64,000 nt of DNA from Taeniopygia guttata (GCF_048771995.1 NC_133026.1:103571001-103635000); one strand, 5' to 3'. Counted from the stretch's first letter, positions 1-51,722 are shown. Numbers and translations are program-made. The notes: a model not told the origin generated them from the letters alone.

Positions 1-167
1 CTATTCTTAATGCTCCTGAATTTAAAATGAAAAATTACAGACTTTTAAAATACATTGTGGATTAAAAGTGATCAGAGATTTCAGTATGCTTGTCTTTTTA
101 ACAAGGGTGCACGATGTATTTTTAAAGTGGCATTTAACATTTTGGTATTTGCAAGAAAAAAATATAC

Positions 168-26535
<26,368 letters not shown>

Positions 26536-26871
26536 GTTGGGGAGCGGAGGAGACTGAAACCGTCCCACAGCGATGGCGGCAGCGACGGTTCCTGCTACCG
26601 GCCCCGCCAGCGCCCCCGCCCGGCAAAATACGTCCCGGCCAGGGAAGGAGGAGGCGGAGCCGGACCGGAAGCCGGGGAAGGAGGCGCCGTGGAGCCCCGG
26701 AATGAGATGGTGGGAGGGAGGGAAGGAGAGGGAGAGCGGCGGCTGCGAGGGGGCGCTGGGCGGGCGGGTGGGAAGGGCCTGGAAACAAAAGCGCCGCTCC
26801 GGCACTGCGACCTCGGAATGAGTCAGCGCCCACGGCCTCGAGCCACTTCTGCCGCCGGGTGGGGCAGGAGC

Positions 26872-26905
26872 GGGATGGGGATCGGGATCGGGGTCGGGAT
26901 CATCG
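26872..26905. repeat. GGGATC-type simple repeat
   Basis: Imperfect hexamer repeat (GGGATC/GGGGTC units) inside the SMCHD1 CpG island, upstream of the start codon. Confidence 0.8.
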
Positions 26906-27022
26906 CCGCAGGGAGCGCAGGCGGGCTGGGCCATGGGAGCGCGCAGTGCGGCCGCCGGCCGGTGCGGGCGGTGCGCGCGGTGCGGGCGGTGGCTCGGGAC
27001 CCGCGGCGGGAGCGGGGCGGGC

Positions 27023-27070
27023 GGGCGCGCTGCTGCCACCGCCGGGCGCGCTGCTGCCACCGCCGGGCGC
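27023..27070. repeat. 21-bp tandem repeat in CpG island
   Basis: Two identical 21-bp units (27023-27043 and 27044-27064; each begins GGGCGCGCTGCTGCC) followed by a 6-base partial third copy, at the outer edge of the SMCHD1 CpG island. Confidence 0.9.
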
Positions 27071-27159
27071 GGGCAGCGGCCAGGGAGGGACCACAGGTGT
27101 GAAGTCCCGGTTCGGCTGCTTTAAAACAAAGCGGCCAGACCGGACCCCGACAGTGTTGT

Positions 27160-28175
27160 TTTACATAATCACGGAATCTCAGAAACGGTCAAGTTGGAAG
27201 GGACCACAGTGGGTCACCCGGTCAAATCGCTGCTCAAACAGGGCCATCCCAGAGCAAAGAATTGTGCCCAGATGGTTCTTGAGTGTCTCCAGTGATGGAG
27301 ACTCCACAGGACAATTATTCCAGTCCACAGTCACCTACACAATAAAGTTCTTCCTCATGTTCAGGTGGAGCTTCTTATTTATCCATTTCTGCCCGTTGCC
27401 TCTTGTCCTACTGCTTAGAACCATTGAGGAGGGCCTGGCTCCATCCTCCTGGGAGGCTGAACAGGCCCAAATCTCTCATCCTGTCCTTGTAAGAGAGGTG
27501 CTCCAGTCCCTTCTTTGTCTTTGTTGCCCTCCACTATATCCACTGCAGGATCTCCATATCTTGTACTGAGGAGCCCAGAACTGGACATGGAACACTAATT
27601 GTGGCCCCATTAGGGATAAATAGAGGGGCAGGATAACCTTCCTTGACCTGTTAGTGATGCTCTCTTCCTAATCCCAGGATCCCATTTGCCATCTTGGCCA
27701 CAAGGGTACTGCTAGCTCATGGACAGCTCGTTGACCACCAGGACCACCAGATCCTTCTTTGCAGAGCTGCTTTCCAGCAGGTTGACTCCCAGTTTGTACT
27801 GGTGCAGAGGGTTATTCTTCCCATGCCAGAACCTGTGTATACCTTGGCTGAATTTCAGAAAGTTCTTTGTCCATCTTTCCACCCTGTTGTGGTCCTTCTG
27901 AAGGGCAGCACAGCCCTCTGGGGTATCAGCCACTCCTCCCAACTTTGTGTCATCAGTTACCTTGCCAAGGAGGCCTCTGTCCCTTCATCCAAGTCATTGA
28001 TGGACAAGTTAAACAGTGCTGGACCCAGTATTGAGTTTTGGGGGACAATACTAACGACATGCCTCCAAATATACCCTGTGCCACTGGTCATGATCTTCTG
28101 GGATCTGCCAGTCACCCAGTTCTCAGTGCACCCCACTGTCCACTCAGACAACCCTGACAAAAGTGTAGCTGCTTC
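27160..28175 (-). mobile_element. CR1 LINE copy A (3' part with degenerate reverse transcriptase)
   Basis: The low-coordinate end carries the CR1 3' signature on the minus strand (AATCACGGAATC, GTTGGAAGGGACC). Further up, minus-strand frames read GGVADTPEGCAALQ, NNPLHQYKLGVNLLESSSA and VPQNSILGPALFNLSINDLD. These are conserved pieces of the CR1 ORF2 reverse transcriptase, interrupted by stops and frameshifts. The copy is dead, 5'-truncated and next to the SMCHD1 CpG island. Confidence 0.9.
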
Positions 28176-28249
28176 TGTTTCAAGGAGTCTTGGTTTTGAG
28201 GAAAGGATTGTGGTGGCATATAAGAGAGGTTTGTAAATCAGTAAAGGTG

Positions 28250-29120
28250 ACAAATGAGTAACAAAAGAATCTTGCCTTTTGAACACTTCCAAGGACTGGG
28301 ATTCTACCACTTTCACTAGGCAGCTTTTTCCAGTGCTTAGCCAACCCTTCAGTGGAGAAAGTCTTCCCAATGTCCAACCTCTCCTGGCACAACTTGAGCC
28401 TATATTCTTTTGTCCTGCCACTTGTATTTTGGGAGAAGTGACTGACCCCCAGCTGGCTGCACCCTCCTTCCAGGTGGTTGTAGAGAGAGATAAGACTCTC
28501 CTGAGCCTCCCTTTCTCCAGGTTAACAACCCTAGCACCCTCAGCTGTTCCTCACAAGATATGTGTCAGACCTTTCACCAGCTCCATTGCCCTTCTCTGGA
28601 CATGCTCCAGCATCTCAATGTCCTTTGTGTAGTGAGGGGCCCAAACTGAACACAGGATTTGAGGTGTGGCCTCACCAGTGCCCAGTACACAATAGACTGT
28701 CCTGCTGGCCACACTTTTGCTCATCCAGGCCAGGATGCCACTGGCCTTCTTGGCCACTTGGGCACACCCTGGCTCATGTTCAGCTGCTGCCAACCAACAC
28801 CCCCAGGTCTTTTTCCTCTGGGGAGCTTTCCAGTGACTCTTCCCCAGGCCTCTAGAAGGATCCAACACTTGGCCTTGTTGAACAAGGCATCAACCTCAGC
28901 CCATCAATGCAGCCTATTCAGATCTCTCTGCAGAGTCTTCTTCCCCTCCAGCAGATCAACAGTTCTGCACATTGGGGTGCAAAGCGGCTGAGGGTTCACT
29001 TGATCACCTGGGCTGTCAGTGAAGATATTAAACAGGACAGACCCCAGCACTGAGCCCTGCAGGACACCACTTGTGACTGGCCATCGTCTGGACATAACTC
29101 CACCATTCTCTGGGCCCAGT
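28250..29120 (-). mobile_element. CR1 LINE copy B (degenerate ORF2 fragment)
   Basis: A second CR1 copy in the same orientation, directly upstream of copy A. Minus-strand fragments include VAKKASGILAWMSKSVASR, CSVWAPHYTKDIEMLEHVQR and VLQGSVLGSVLFNIF, all typical of the CR1 ORF2 end. Frames are broken. The junction with copy A (28.17-28.25 kb) is approximate. Confidence 0.88.
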
Positions 29121-32100
29121 TAGACTGCAAGAAAGCAAATTGCATAGTGGAACTGAGCAGTGTGGAGTTTTGTGAGAATAAAGAACATATGTACTGACCA
29201 CTAAAGAGAGGAAGGGTCTCTTGAGAGTTTTGATATAGGTTGTGACTCTGAGCCCCTCTAAATGATGACTTGATGAAATTTGGAAGAATGTGTCAAACTT
29301 TGTTACTTTATGAGTTCATCAAACAAAATTTTGTTTTACAGTGTACTTAAGACAGCACTTCCTGTTTGGAATGCTAAGTGTTTTGGGAAAAAAAAAAACT
29401 TGATGAACTATTTAATCTAGTTTCAAAATTAATATTGCAAGGAGGAAGGGATGTTTCTACCTGAAATGCAGGCATTTAATTTACATGAAAATAAATTCCT
29501 TACCCTTCAGCCTGTTTCCAAGCTGGTTTCTTTAAATCACTTTAAACCACTCTTTAGTGCCTGCAGTTGCAAAGTTTTCATTTTGCCGTATCAAGTACTT
29601 TGTTCTTGAACAACTGAGTAATCATTTTCATCCTTTTGGAAAGTAATTTCTTTTCTGGAAAAAGGAATTTATATTCACCTACTTTATTTTAAGGTCAGAT
29701 AATCATGTTATTTTTCAAAATTAATAGTAACAGTAGAGTAACCAATAATTTGTTCATCTTGCCATTTGATATTTCAGATGATGCTCAGGAAAGTGGGGTT
29801 ATTTTGTGTCTGTGTTCAAGGATGTATTTATTGTTATATCCTGCATGTATTTAATTTTTTTTTCATTAAAGGAATAAGTTAAATACCTGATTTTTTTTTT
29901 TATTGAGGGTAAATATTAACTAAATTCCAGCAGTGGACATTTTTAGATAGCAAATATTTTGTATACACATAATGAAAATTGCTGTGTCTTCACTAGAAGA
30001 AAGTGCACAGCCTCTCTAGTAGCTTGTTGCAGTGGCACAGTCTGTTGAGTGATACTGGATGCTACTGCCTACATATGCTTTGTAGGTGCAATGCTACCAA
30101 TTCCAAATGATCCAATAAAAAATGTTGTTCCTCCTTAAGGTAACAAAGGTTTTATAGAAGAGTTAGCATCTTGGATTTGGAGCTCTATGGACCTTTGACC
30201 TTGCCTGTTAGAAAAAGTACCTTAGTGAGAACCCCTGATGTGTGAAACAAAAGAACATCATTATTTGAGCCACTGAGGTGTGAAGCAATAGCATCACTAT
30301 TCAGAAAACCAAGCCATCTGAGAGACAGAAACCAAATCATAGAATTAAACAATGAATTATCATCATAACATGAAAACTAAGGTAGATATGGAGAAATGGT
30401 TACTGAAGTGCTATGTAGTAATTTTATTTGCTTCTCAGTAACTCGACAAAAATTAGTGAAGAAATAAAGTGACAACATTTGTGGAATACAATCCACTTAG
30501 TCAAGTAGAGATGATTGTAAACACAGTCCATGGTTCTGAAATACTTTAGTGATGTGATAAGCTATTAAATTAAATTTTAAAAATTGAAGGTAACTGAGAG
30601 AGAGATGGGGAAGAAGGGGAAGGCACAACAAACCATTAGTTCAACCTCCTGTGGTCCAAATTAAGTCTGTCAGCTGGGCTTTGTGAGTAAAACTCATGTA
30701 AATTCTCACTGTTCATTGTGTACTTCATTAAGAAAAATACAAAGTGACACACTTGTTAAAATCTAGTAGAAATAAAGGCTCTGATCACTACAGATAGGCT
30801 ATAAATAGTTGTGGAAAGCATGCCTAAGATGACTGGTATTTTCAAACTAAGAAAGTATTATGGTTAAAAGTATAAAAATAGGAAAGATAATCAGGACCTA
30901 TCTCTCAAAGCAAGAAGGAACATGGAGTTCTATTAAGAAACATGCAGAACTGACAGGAAGATCTACTCTTCATAAAATACTTGATTGAGCTATGAAGTAT
31001 GAAAATGAATAATTTAGTGAGGTTTAAAACAATTTTTTCTTCCTACGAATAGAAAAGAGATAAAGGACTAGAAAAATTAAGAATGAAATTATTCCCAGGA
31101 GACATACAAATCACATACTTGGCCTTAGAATAAAATATCCAAATATTACTGAGTAGGAAGAATTTAAGTTGGAAAGCAAGTTATTCCATATCTGATCATT
31201 GTAGTGTTTTGCACTATTTTCCAAATACATATTTGGAAGGAGGATACCACACTAGATGGATACTCGAAGGATTCAGCCTGTCAGTTCTCTTAGGACTGTC
31301 ATGTAACTATTTGAGGGAAACCATGGCAATAGCAGGGAACTTCTCTGAAAAGCTCAGCAAGAAGCTGCTCTCAGCAAGAAGCTCTTGTCATTCACCTCTG
31401 ACAAGGGCAAATGAATGCAGCCAAATATTCGGTGGTCATGAAATATGTTTGATGGCAATCCACTGCACCTTGTGAGTCCCAGAGTCAATTTTCTCATGGG
31501 AAATTAAAAAGGATGTATCAACCCTTAAAAACTTTCTCCCTCTGTAGACAAAGAAACGTGAATGATTCTTGAACAAATACATGAGAATATGTATCTGGCA
31601 AATATACACCAGACAAAACAGTTTTTAATTTGTGGAAAGGCTGTTGGAATAAAGGATTATGTCTTCAAGTATTACTATTCTAATAAAACACCATTTATGC
31701 TAGGATTGCAAAGATTTTTAAGATCTTGTGTGAAGAAATCCCTCCAATAACACTCTTAAAAGACTGGGATCAAATACATCATTCTCTCCTGTAAAATGTG
31801 TAAGAAATAGAAAAACTTGATAAATACATTGTCACAGAGAATATCCTGCCTTGTATGTAAGATCCTGTGCTTTTCCATTCAAATTACTATTGCTGTTCTG
31901 TGGTCTTAGCTGAGTGTCTTCCAGGCGTTTTGTAGCTGAGCATCACTAGTATTTCCTTTTCTTTCTTTTTTTTTTTTTTTTTTCTTGGAAGGCTGCTTCC
32001 TCTTTTTTCTCTTCCTCTTACCTTGCTTTTAACACTCTTATTTATACTCTTCTTTTAACCCTTTCCCTTCTCCTGGCTGCTTTCTCCTGAAACCTCAAGG

Positions 32101-32317
32101 AGTGATTTTATCACAAGCTCCAGTAGCAGTGGCACCATGCACTCCAAGAAAGCCTGGGCAACCCCAGTTGACTGCTTAGTTATTCGTGACATGTCTCTGC
32201 ATGTCATGGATTTTGGGACAGTCACACAGTAATCATTTCCCTGTCTTTGTCTCTATGGGCATGTCTTGCCATGCAGAGATTCTTCAAGCATGTATCACAC
32301 AGTTTTTGTTGCAGCAC
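29121..32317. other. Intergenic, AT-rich, no gene recognised
   Basis: Unique-looking AT-rich DNA between the CR1 block and the ERVL-like LTR. It contains a T-run at 31966-31984. Short open frames are present but none resembles a known protein or shows splice-flanked structure. Confidence 0.6.
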
Positions 32318-33374
32318 TGTGGTGGGTTGATGCTGGCTGGATGCCAGGCACCCACCAAAGCTGGTCTCTCATTCCCATCTGCCAGCTGGGCAGGGGAGAG
32401 AAAATACAGTGAATTAATGGGCTGGGATAAAGACAGGGAGAGATCACCAAATACCATCATGGGCAAAACACATTCCAGTTGAGGATATTAATTGAATTTA
32501 TTACTAACTGAATCTGATAGGTAAGAAGTAAAATGAGAAGTAAAATAAACCTTAAAAACGTCTGCCCCCCACACTTCTTTCCTTCCCAGCTCTTCCTCAG
32601 TGGCACAGTGAGACAGGGAATGGGGTTGCAGTCAGTTTATCACACATTATTCCTGATGCTGATCAGTAAGATGAGTTCTTCCCCTGCTCCAGCGTGGGGT
32701 CCCTTCCACAGGAAACAATTCTCTGCAAACTGCTGCAATGTGGGTCACCTTTTCACAGTGTGCAGTCCTTCAGGGACAGCCTACTCCAGTGTGGGGCCCC
32801 CCGCAGGATCACTAGTCATACCAGGAAACCTGCTCTAGTGTGGGCTTCTCTCGCCACAAGTCCCTGGCAGGAACCTGTTCCAGCATCGGTTTCCTGTGGG
32901 TTCACAGCCTTGTCTTGGGCGTCCAACCGTTCTGGCGTTGGTGTCTTCCATGGGCTGCAGGTGGATCTCAGCATCCCCATGGACCTCTGTGGGCTGCATG
33001 AGGACAGCCTGCTTCACCATGATTCTCACCATGGGCTGTAGAGGAATTTCAGACCTGGAGCACCTTCTTCCCCTCTTTTTCAACTGACTGGTGTTAACAG
33101 AGTTGTTCCTCTCCCATATTCTCACTCTGCTCTTCTCTGGCTACAATTTCAGCAGCACAATAACATTTATTTTTTCATTCTTAAATATGTTATCATGGAA
33201 GTGTTACCACCATTTCTGATTGGCCCAGCCTTGGCCAGCAGCACGTCCATCTTGGAGCTGCCTTGGACATTGGGTCTGCTGGAGATGGAGGAATCCTCCA
33301 GCAGCTTCTCACAGAAGCCACGCCTGTAGTCCCCCTGCTACCAAAACCTGGCCATGCAAACCCAAAAGCATACA
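32318..33374 (-). mobile_element. ERVL-like solo LTR
   Basis: About 1.06 kb, running from TGTATGCTTTTGGGTTTGCA on the minus strand to CAACCCACCACA, so it has TG...CA ends. Features I recall from the abundant avian ERVL-type LTRs are present: the GTTTTGGTAGCAGGGGGAC start, the GGCCAATCAGAAATGGTGGT block, ATAACATATTTAAGAATG, and repeated CCAGCGTGGG-like units (plus strand, 32690-32850). No internal region is attached. I could not find a clean target duplication. Confidence 0.85.
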
Positions 33375-33706
33375 CAAAAGACAGATGGTATTTAACGAGC
33401 TTCTAGGCTGAGTATTTGTGTTCTCAGCACCCATAATAAAACATCTGAGGAATCAAATCATCCAGTGATTGCTGGAAGAGATCCTCATTAATGCTGAATT
33501 GTCATTTCTTGATTTCTTGTTTATACCTTTACAATTCTATATCTTTCAAGTTAGTGGTTTTCTCTTAAAATACCTAAACTTGTCTGAGCTGTGCAACCTC
33601 GGTCTGTTTTCCCTTTCTCGTCTTGTGTGACTCAACTCTGTAGCTTTACTTATGACTTTGTTACAAGTGATAGCCTAACCCTTGGGCGGGCCATCACTGC
33701 CCAGAA

Positions 33707-33742
33707 GTAGTCAAGCAGACTACGGGGTCAAGCAGACCCCGT
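33707..33742. repeat. Two overlapping hairpins with identical AAGCA loops
   Basis: GTAGTC-AAGCA-GACTAC (33707-33723) overlaps ACGGGGTC-AAGCA-GACCCCGT (33722-33742). Both stems are perfect and both loops are the same. Confidence 0.85.
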
Positions 33743-34576
33743 TATTTGGTGTTGACTCTGCATTTCAAATGTAATGTAATTTCCATTGCTCATCAAGACC
33801 TTCCTAATAATTAGAATTAGTAACTCCAGATCCTCTTTTCCAGGCAGAAAAGAATGCCTTTCAGCTGGGCATACCAGTTGTCATGCATGACTGTGCCAGT
33901 GTTCAGTGTTCTAAGAACCACACCACTTCTACTAATACAAAAGGCATTAACTATTCTGAATCCTTGTAGGAAAAGTGAAATAAAATTACACACTTCTTGC
34001 TTGTTTCAAAATACTTATACACATTCCATCACCTTTCTTTCTGCTTTGGAGTCTTGCCAGACCAATAAATGCTCCTTTAGAGGTGAAATTAGAGTAACAG
34101 ACATCCTTTTAAATCTTTGCCTTGTGCAAAGGGTTCTCAAGACTAAAATGCTTATCAGGTCACTGCCAATTAAAACTGTGGTCACATGTATGAAGTGCTA
34201 GGAAAAATAACATGCAGATCACACATCATGAAGGATCCTTGTTATCAGGAAGCTATTGGTAAGAATTTCTGTAATGAAGAGACAGTAGATATCATGCTGT
34301 AGACAGACATGTGATCCTGTCTACCTCAGGCAAATACTGAGACTGGTAGACCTTTATGAACCAAGGTTCACAAAAGGTCCACTCTCCAGTGGTGGGCAGT
34401 AGTGGACAACAGACCTGACACCTGTCATATCTAGAAAAATCCTGTAAACAGATCAAGTCCTACCAAAAAAAAAAAACCCAAAAAACCCAAAACCAAAAAG
34501 AAACAAAACAAAACAAAAAAATAACCCTGTAAAATTAAGTTTCCTTAGGCTGAGTGATCTGCAAATCTCCTGATAG

Positions 34577-35062
34577 ATGACTGAAAATGTCAGTGCACAT
34601 CCCTTAGATAGGACATTGGCTAAGACATTGATAATCCCTCATACAGTGGGGGGCACTGAGGCCTTTGTGTCTTCGTGCTTCTTCCATTTCTTAAAAAGGA
34701 ATGAATACCATCAAAACTTCCAACAACCACCTAAAATACAAAATCCTGATGAAGATTCAATAGCGGAGAGCTTTCCAAGAAAAAAAGACTCAATGATACA
34801 TCATACCGGGCCCTTTTCACAGCCAAAAATCTGTAGACAGGAAGTATTGAAAAAACAGGTAAATTCCCTGTTCTGTACTACTGACAAAAGAGGAAGGTTA
34901 GCTGGCTCTAAAGGACACATTAAGGTTTCCAGTATTAAAGGAAACAAGTGCAACCCAAAGAAGAAAGGAAAGATTGTTTATATAGTCTCTTCAGATTGCT
35001 TGCAGTACTCAACATACTTGCATGCCTGTAGATTAGCAATGAATAGGCAATACCCTTGTTAA
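34577..35062 (+). other. 161-codon open frame of unknown nature
   Basis: Begins with ATG immediately after an in-frame TAG and ends at TAA. The product would be hydrophilic and lysine-rich towards the C-terminus (KGNKCNPKKKGKIVYIVSSD), with no signal peptide or membrane segment. I do not recognise any domain. The frame is long for AT-rich unique DNA, but no splice partners or promoter were found. It may be chance, an exon of an unknown transcript, or a relic. Low confidence that it is coding. Confidence 0.2.
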
Positions 35063-35430
35063 CAAAATCTTCATTGCTTTACATTTAGAATGAGACCAGA
35101 GTCTTCCTTTTTTAATAGAGCATTGCACTGAGGGAGTTGCCCTGTTAGTGAAAAGAGAATGTCTTTAGCTATTGACTTTTTCTTCTTTCTTACTTTCAAA
35201 AAAGTAGATAAAAAAATACAGCTGGTTTTTTAATTCTACCACAGAAGTTGGAGCAGGGATGAGAGCTCCCATAAAAGGCCAGAGCAGCCAAACTATTGGA
35301 AGTATTACAGAACCACAGAGCACAAATTGTTACCCAGCTCAGAACTAAAGGCTTGCATAGGCATGCCATGCTTTGTGTTGGCAAAACCAATGAAGAGCAT
35401 TGCAGAAACTTCATTTAAGACACTGCAAAG

Positions 35431-35690
35431 TTAAAGCCTGAGCAGGCACAGGTTGCAGTAGAGGAGGTTTAAATTGGCTATTAGGAAAAATTTCTTCACA
35501 GCAGTTTTCCAGCATTGGAACAGGCTGCTCAAGGAAGTGGTTGAATCACCAGCCCTGGAGGCATTTATAAGTCATGAGGATGTGGCACTCAGAGACCTGG
35601 TTGAGTGGTGGACTGGGCAGTGTTGGATTAACAGTTGGACTCAATGTTAATCCAATCCAATACCCTTTCCAGTCTGAATGAATCTACATG
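35431..35690 (+). mobile_element. CR1 LINE 3' fragment
   Basis: Plus-strand CR1 3' end: TTAGGAAAAATTTCTTCACA, GGAACAGGCTGCTCAAGGAA, GTGGTTGAATCACCAGCCCT and CCTTTCCAGTCTGAATGA. It is 5'-truncated, and opposite in orientation to the other CR1 copies here. Confidence 0.92.
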
Positions 35691-36230
35691 GTGCACTCAA
35701 GAAATACTCCAAAGAAAGAACTATCACGTTCTTGATGGTGATGAGTTTCTGACAACAAAATATAAAAAAAACAACATACACCCTAGGAAAAAGAAGAAAG
35801 CTAGACTTCTAGCATGCTTCTACAGCATCAAGTGTTATTTTTTATAGCTAAATAATAATAACAAAACAAATGCAAGGGTGGTTGTGTAAAGGAAATACTT
35901 ATGTAATACAAAGATAGCAAAAGGCCGGTTGGTGAGATTAATGCCAAAAGGACACTTACGTAAATCATTGTCAAAGCAGCTTGGCCCTATGTTCCTAAGA
36001 ATTTTTTAAAAGCCATTTATTTTTAAAAAGGTTAAAGCAATTTTTGTTCTTCTAAATCTTATATGAAGATGTTTCTGTATTTTATTTTTTTCTCTACACA
36101 ATGCATGTTCCAAAAGTAAGGAGAGCAAGGGAATTAGTATCAGCTGCTAAAATGATTATCTAGCTCCTTGAGGAAAGACTGGGATTATATGTCATATTTC
36201 TACACTTGCACTAAGAATCAGTCCATTATA
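35691..36230. other. Intergenic, nothing recognised
   Basis: AT-rich sequence between the CR1 fragment and the probable 3' end of NDC80. No coding or repeat similarity seen. Confidence 0.5.
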
Positions 36231-38493
36231 GAAACAGGCATAAGAAACTTTATTGAGTATAATAATACAAAAATTGACACATTAAACTGTACAAAAAGGT
36301 ACACTAGCAATAAATGAGGCAACTGTATCTACACAAGAGCAAACATTTACAAATGACTCATACTACTGAAGTGTACAGGTGCCATGGTACTTTCTCATTA
36401 AGACTTTATATTCCAATAAAGAAACAAAACCAAAACCAAGAGCAGTAATTATGTTCTAGTGCCTACTCCCTAAATTTAGAAGCCATATTCCAGAACACAA
36501 ATCAAAAATAACTGCCTGACTTTCAATATATCACAGAGAAAACATGTTGAACAAGGATTTAAAAATTCCTTCAATTTTTAAATTGTGAAGACATAGTACC
36601 TAGTAAACACTGGCTGAAGTTGATCTGTTACATTACAACACACAGCCCCATAGTATTTTACAGAAGCTAGATCCAAATTTGAGGTGGTTCTAAATGCAGT
36701 TTAGCTTAAGTGACATATAGACCAATAACAATAACACATTGCCAATGTACTAACATGGATTTTTTTTTTATTATTTGGATTACTTTAATTTCAGAATATT
36801 ACATTGGCCAGTACATTAAGCGAAGGCATTGTGATTTTGATTCTTTGACCCATGTTCAGTAAGGTTAATATAAAGTCCTCAGAAATGCCATTTATTTTGC
36901 TTTCATTTAATCAACTGACTACTGCACATGGCAAGGAACCTGCAAATGATAAAAACACAAGATCAGTTACAGAAGCAGAGACAAACAGGTATGGTGGAGT
37001 AAAAAGAGACATAATAGCACCTAAATAAGCACATAGTTTAAAGGAATGGGGCTCTCACATACAGCTCCATTAGATTGCTACATTGCTTTAGATAACAAAA
37101 TCGTTAGAGAGATCACAAAAGGAAAATACTTCCAAAGGGAAGGAACAGGGATGTAGCGAAGACTAGTCTGTTACAGAAAACCAAAAGTAAGAGTCTGTAA
37201 AGACAAGAGAAAAGAGGACAATAAAAGAAAGCATAAAAACTTCCCACCTCTCAGAAGACTTTTCTAGCTGTCAAAATTCTGGAGTATAAAAAAGGAACAG
37301 AAAATTAGAAGTTTAAATAACGTCATCATTATCATATCTGAAGCAAAATACTCGTACCAGGGCCAGAAGATTCACACGCTAATTAAGGACAACTGAGTTT
37401 TAAACTCATTCTTCAAAAATAACCTAGAAATAGACAATTCAGTTTTTATTTGCAGTCCATGTTTAGATGGTCTAACTCAAATTTTATTGTATATCCTAGG
37501 GATCTGTGTTTCATTCAAATATTGCAGAATTACAGAGCAGTTTCCTTTATCTATCAGCTGCTAAAAGCCTGTAAACAAACTGCAATATTGTTTTTATCTT
37601 TGTATATTTGAATGCCTGACCTCTAAAAACAACACTCAAATACTTCAATGCTTTCATTGGGAAATACCATCATAAACTATCCAAGATATGAATGTTGGGT
37701 TTTGTTTACTTTTTAACACAAAATTATACACAGAATAGATAAAAATATACTACTTTCACATAGCATCAATCTGCTTTCTTCAAAGTATTTGGACCAGAGC
37801 TGCCCATACACTAATTTTACTATTACTTTCCTGAGGAAGAAAAGTCAAGGAGTCTGTCCAACAGGCCTAACAAGAATTTTAGACCATTTTGTTTTATCTA
37901 AGATGGAGCAAACCTACAACTGATCATATATACAGCCAGAATTAATATGATGTCCTATTTAGAACTTTCTCAGGTACACATATTGAAGAGGTTCAGTGAA
38001 GTTTCATCTGGGAGTATAAGCAGTTAAAGACAAAACTTGGTTTTCAAACTACTGTGTTTCTTTTTCTAGATTATTTACAAGACTACTATATTACTAATCT
38101 TTTCAAAAGAAGTTTTGAGTTTTTACTCATGTGAGAGGTGTCTCTGTGCAGTTTCACAGTAACTGAACAAGCAGGAGACAGACATTTACATTTAGTCTTG
38201 CTAGTAAAATAAGGCCGGGGGAAGGATGTGAGCTGTCTGTGATGCATGTGCCCTGAATGCATACGTATGCTACTAAAAGTACGAAGTCTGAGCAAAGCAT
38301 TTTTTTTAACAAAATGCAAGTACATTGTTTAACTCTTGAATGTATTTGTGTCAAGAAAACAAAGAATGTTCATAACTACTTCCTTCCACTTAAAACCAGT
38401 TTCAGTGCTAAACACAGGTAGTACCCATCCCTTTAGAAGGCACCCTACTAGAGCTTCAGAAATGCAACATTTTTATCTTCATCTTTCTATTGA
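36231..38493 (-). other. NDC80: Probable 3' untranslated region of NDC80 (extent uncertain)
   Basis: Lies directly downstream of the NDC80 stop on the minus strand. AATAAA signals on that strand occur at 37483-37488, 37445-37450 and 36249-36254; the last, in the context CAATAAAG, is the most canonical. The stretch is AT-rich, non-repetitive and without coding similarity. Which signal is used cannot be told from sequence. Confidence 0.45.
36249..36254 (-). terminator. NDC80: Candidate polyadenylation signal AATAAA
   Basis: AATAAA on the minus strand, 2.2 kb past the NDC80 stop codon. It could end a long 3' UTR; nearer signals at 37445 and 37483 are alternatives. Confidence 0.35.
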
Positions 38494-51712
<13,219 letters not shown>

Positions 51713-51722
51713 TTTGACTCTG

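Larger units (their letters stand above)
33375..35430. other. Intergenic region with unassigned open frames
   Basis: No mobile element recognised apart from low-complexity A/C-rich sequence at 34463-34525. It holds plus-strand open frames of 115 codons (33854-34201) and 161 codons (34577-35062) with no recognisable similarity. Confidence 0.55.

Noticed and set aside
27024-27070. Possible CRISPR-like repeats
   Set aside because: Direct tandem 21-bp units without spacers, in a vertebrate CpG island: a minisatellite.
27712-28868. Possible host gene on the minus strand with reverse-transcriptase-like peptides
   Set aside because: The peptides are those of CR1 ORF2, broken by stops and frameshifts, so this is a dead LINE, not a host gene.
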